A stretch of 6,231 nucleotides of DNA from Clostridiales bacterium (GTDB lineage: Bacteria > Bacillota > Clostridia > Oscillospirales > Oscillospiraceae): assembly GCA_003522945.1 (NCBI GenBank), contig DPHR01000141.1, positions 4,240 to 10,470 on the forward strand, in the 5' to 3' direction. Positions 5,879-6,231 of the stretch are shown here, in pieces. The position numbers and the translations under genes are program-made. Position 1 is the first letter of the stretch. The number at the start of each line of letters is the position of its first letter. The notes under the pieces were generated by a model. It was given only the letters and a program-made list of their open reading frames with translations. It was not told where the DNA came from and did not search any database.

Positions 5879-5932
5879 TTACGCATTTCGGGCGTAAGCT
5901 CGGAGTAAATTGGCGTAAGCTGTGGCGTAAGC
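5879..5932. repeat. Array of GGCGTAA-type direct repeats
   Basis: Plus-strand cores GGCGTAA at 5891, GGAGTAA at 5902, and GGCGTAA at 5912 and 5924 follow one another at 11, 10 and 12 bases. Three of them extend to GGCGTAAGC. An inverted copy TTACGC at 5879-5884 pairs with GCGTAA at 5892-5897. The array sits between the metG stop and its terminator. It may be an iterated intergenic repeat, or a helically phased protein-binding array upstream of the tetR promoter. Confidence 0.6.
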
Positions 5933-5943
5933 ACCGCCAATTT
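5907..5943. repeat. Inverted repeat just after the metG stop codon
   Basis: AAATTGGCG (5907-5915) and CGCCAATTT (5935-5943) are perfect 9-base inverted arms with a 19-base loop containing a further repeat copy. There is no T run after it, so it is not a terminator by itself. Confidence 0.55.
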
Positions 5944-5951
5944 TGGGACAA

Positions 5952-6230
5952 TCAATAGAGCTTTGCGCCTGCCGGAATGTGAGGATCGACCATCAGCAGG
6001 TGCAGGCGCTCCTCGCCGTTTTCGTGATGCACGGCGGAGATGAGCATACCGCAGGAATCGATACCCATCATGGGACGAGGCGGGAGGTTGGTGATGGCGA
6101 TGCAGGTCTTGCCAACCAGTTCTTCCGGCTCATAATACTCGTGAATTCCGCTCAAAATGACCCGATCTGTGCCGGTTCCGTCGTCCAAAACGAACTTTAA
6201 GAGCTTCTTGGACTTCTTCACGGCTTCGCA
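5952..6230 (-). CDS. metG: C-terminal tRNA-binding domain of methionyl-tRNA synthetase, cut by window edge
   Basis: The last 92 residues of a protein whose frame is open to the right edge. They match the C-terminal Trbp111-like OB-fold appended to bacterial MetG, which dimerises and strengthens tRNA binding: KKSKKLLKF, VILSGIHEYYEPEELVGK, ITNLPPRPMMGIDSCGML and the ending IPAGAKLY are all typical. The catalytic domain (HIGH, KMSKS) would lie outside the window. A free-standing beta subunit of about 110 residues would look the same here, so the metG symbol depends on what lies to the right. The GTG at 6221 is an internal Val codon rather than a start, because family sequence continues upstream (Cys-Glu-Ala before it). 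A strong terminator follows 92 bases downstream. Confidence 0.85.
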   Translation of the reverse strand, partial: CEAVKKSKKLLKFVLDDGTGTDRVILSGIHEYYEPEELVGKTCIAITNLPPRPMMGIDSCGMLISAVHHENGEERLHLLMVDPHIPAGAKLY

Positions 6231-6231
6231 T

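Noticed and set aside
5879..5943. A CRISPR array
   Set aside because: The repeats are 7-9 bases at 10-12 base spacing, far too short for CRISPR repeats and spacers, and no cas gene is present.

Overview
All protein-coding genes recognised here lie on the minus strand, so the window reads from right to left. Strong AGGAGG-type ribosome sites, sigma-A-like promoters, TTG starts, moderately high GC in genes and AT-rich promoters suggest a low-motility-of-evidence but consistent picture of a Firmicute, probably a gut-type Clostridia (Oscillospiraceae/Ruminococcaceae-like). This placement is an inference from gene style and remembered protein resemblance, not from a search.

Layout in transcription order. 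(1) 6230-5952: the last 92 residues of a methionyl-tRNA synthetase tRNA-binding (Trbp111-like) domain, followed by a short array of GGCGTAA-type direct repeats and a good intrinsic terminator (5859-5832). (2) 5806-4546: a clear promoter (TTGACA, 17 bp, TAAAAT) drives two adjacent TetR/AcrR-type regulators separated by 20 bp; their transcript ends in a terminator whose hairpin contains the stop codon of the second regulator. (3) 4421-2286: an independent promoter (TGGAAA, 16 bp, TATAAT) precedes a radical SAM protein with a SPASM-like C-terminal cysteine region, then a three-repeat HdeD/DUF308 membrane protein, then a strong terminator. (4) 2246-1: a promoter (TTGAAA, 17 bp, TAAGAT) drives sbcD (TTG start) and sbcC, which overlap by 4 bases; sbcC runs off the left edge.

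How the parts fit. SbcCD is an ordinary DNA end-processing nuclease operon and MetG is housekeeping. The accessory part is the middle: two paralogous TetR-type regulators next to an uncharacterised radical SAM enzyme and a small six-helix membrane protein. The most reasonable hypothesis is a regulated envelope- or stress-related module in which the radical SAM enzyme modifies an unknown substrate and the HdeD-like protein acts in the membrane. No peptide precursor gene, transporter or tailoring enzyme that would point to a RiPP pathway is visible within the window. No tRNA, rRNA, CRISPR array, insertion sequence or riboswitch was recognised.
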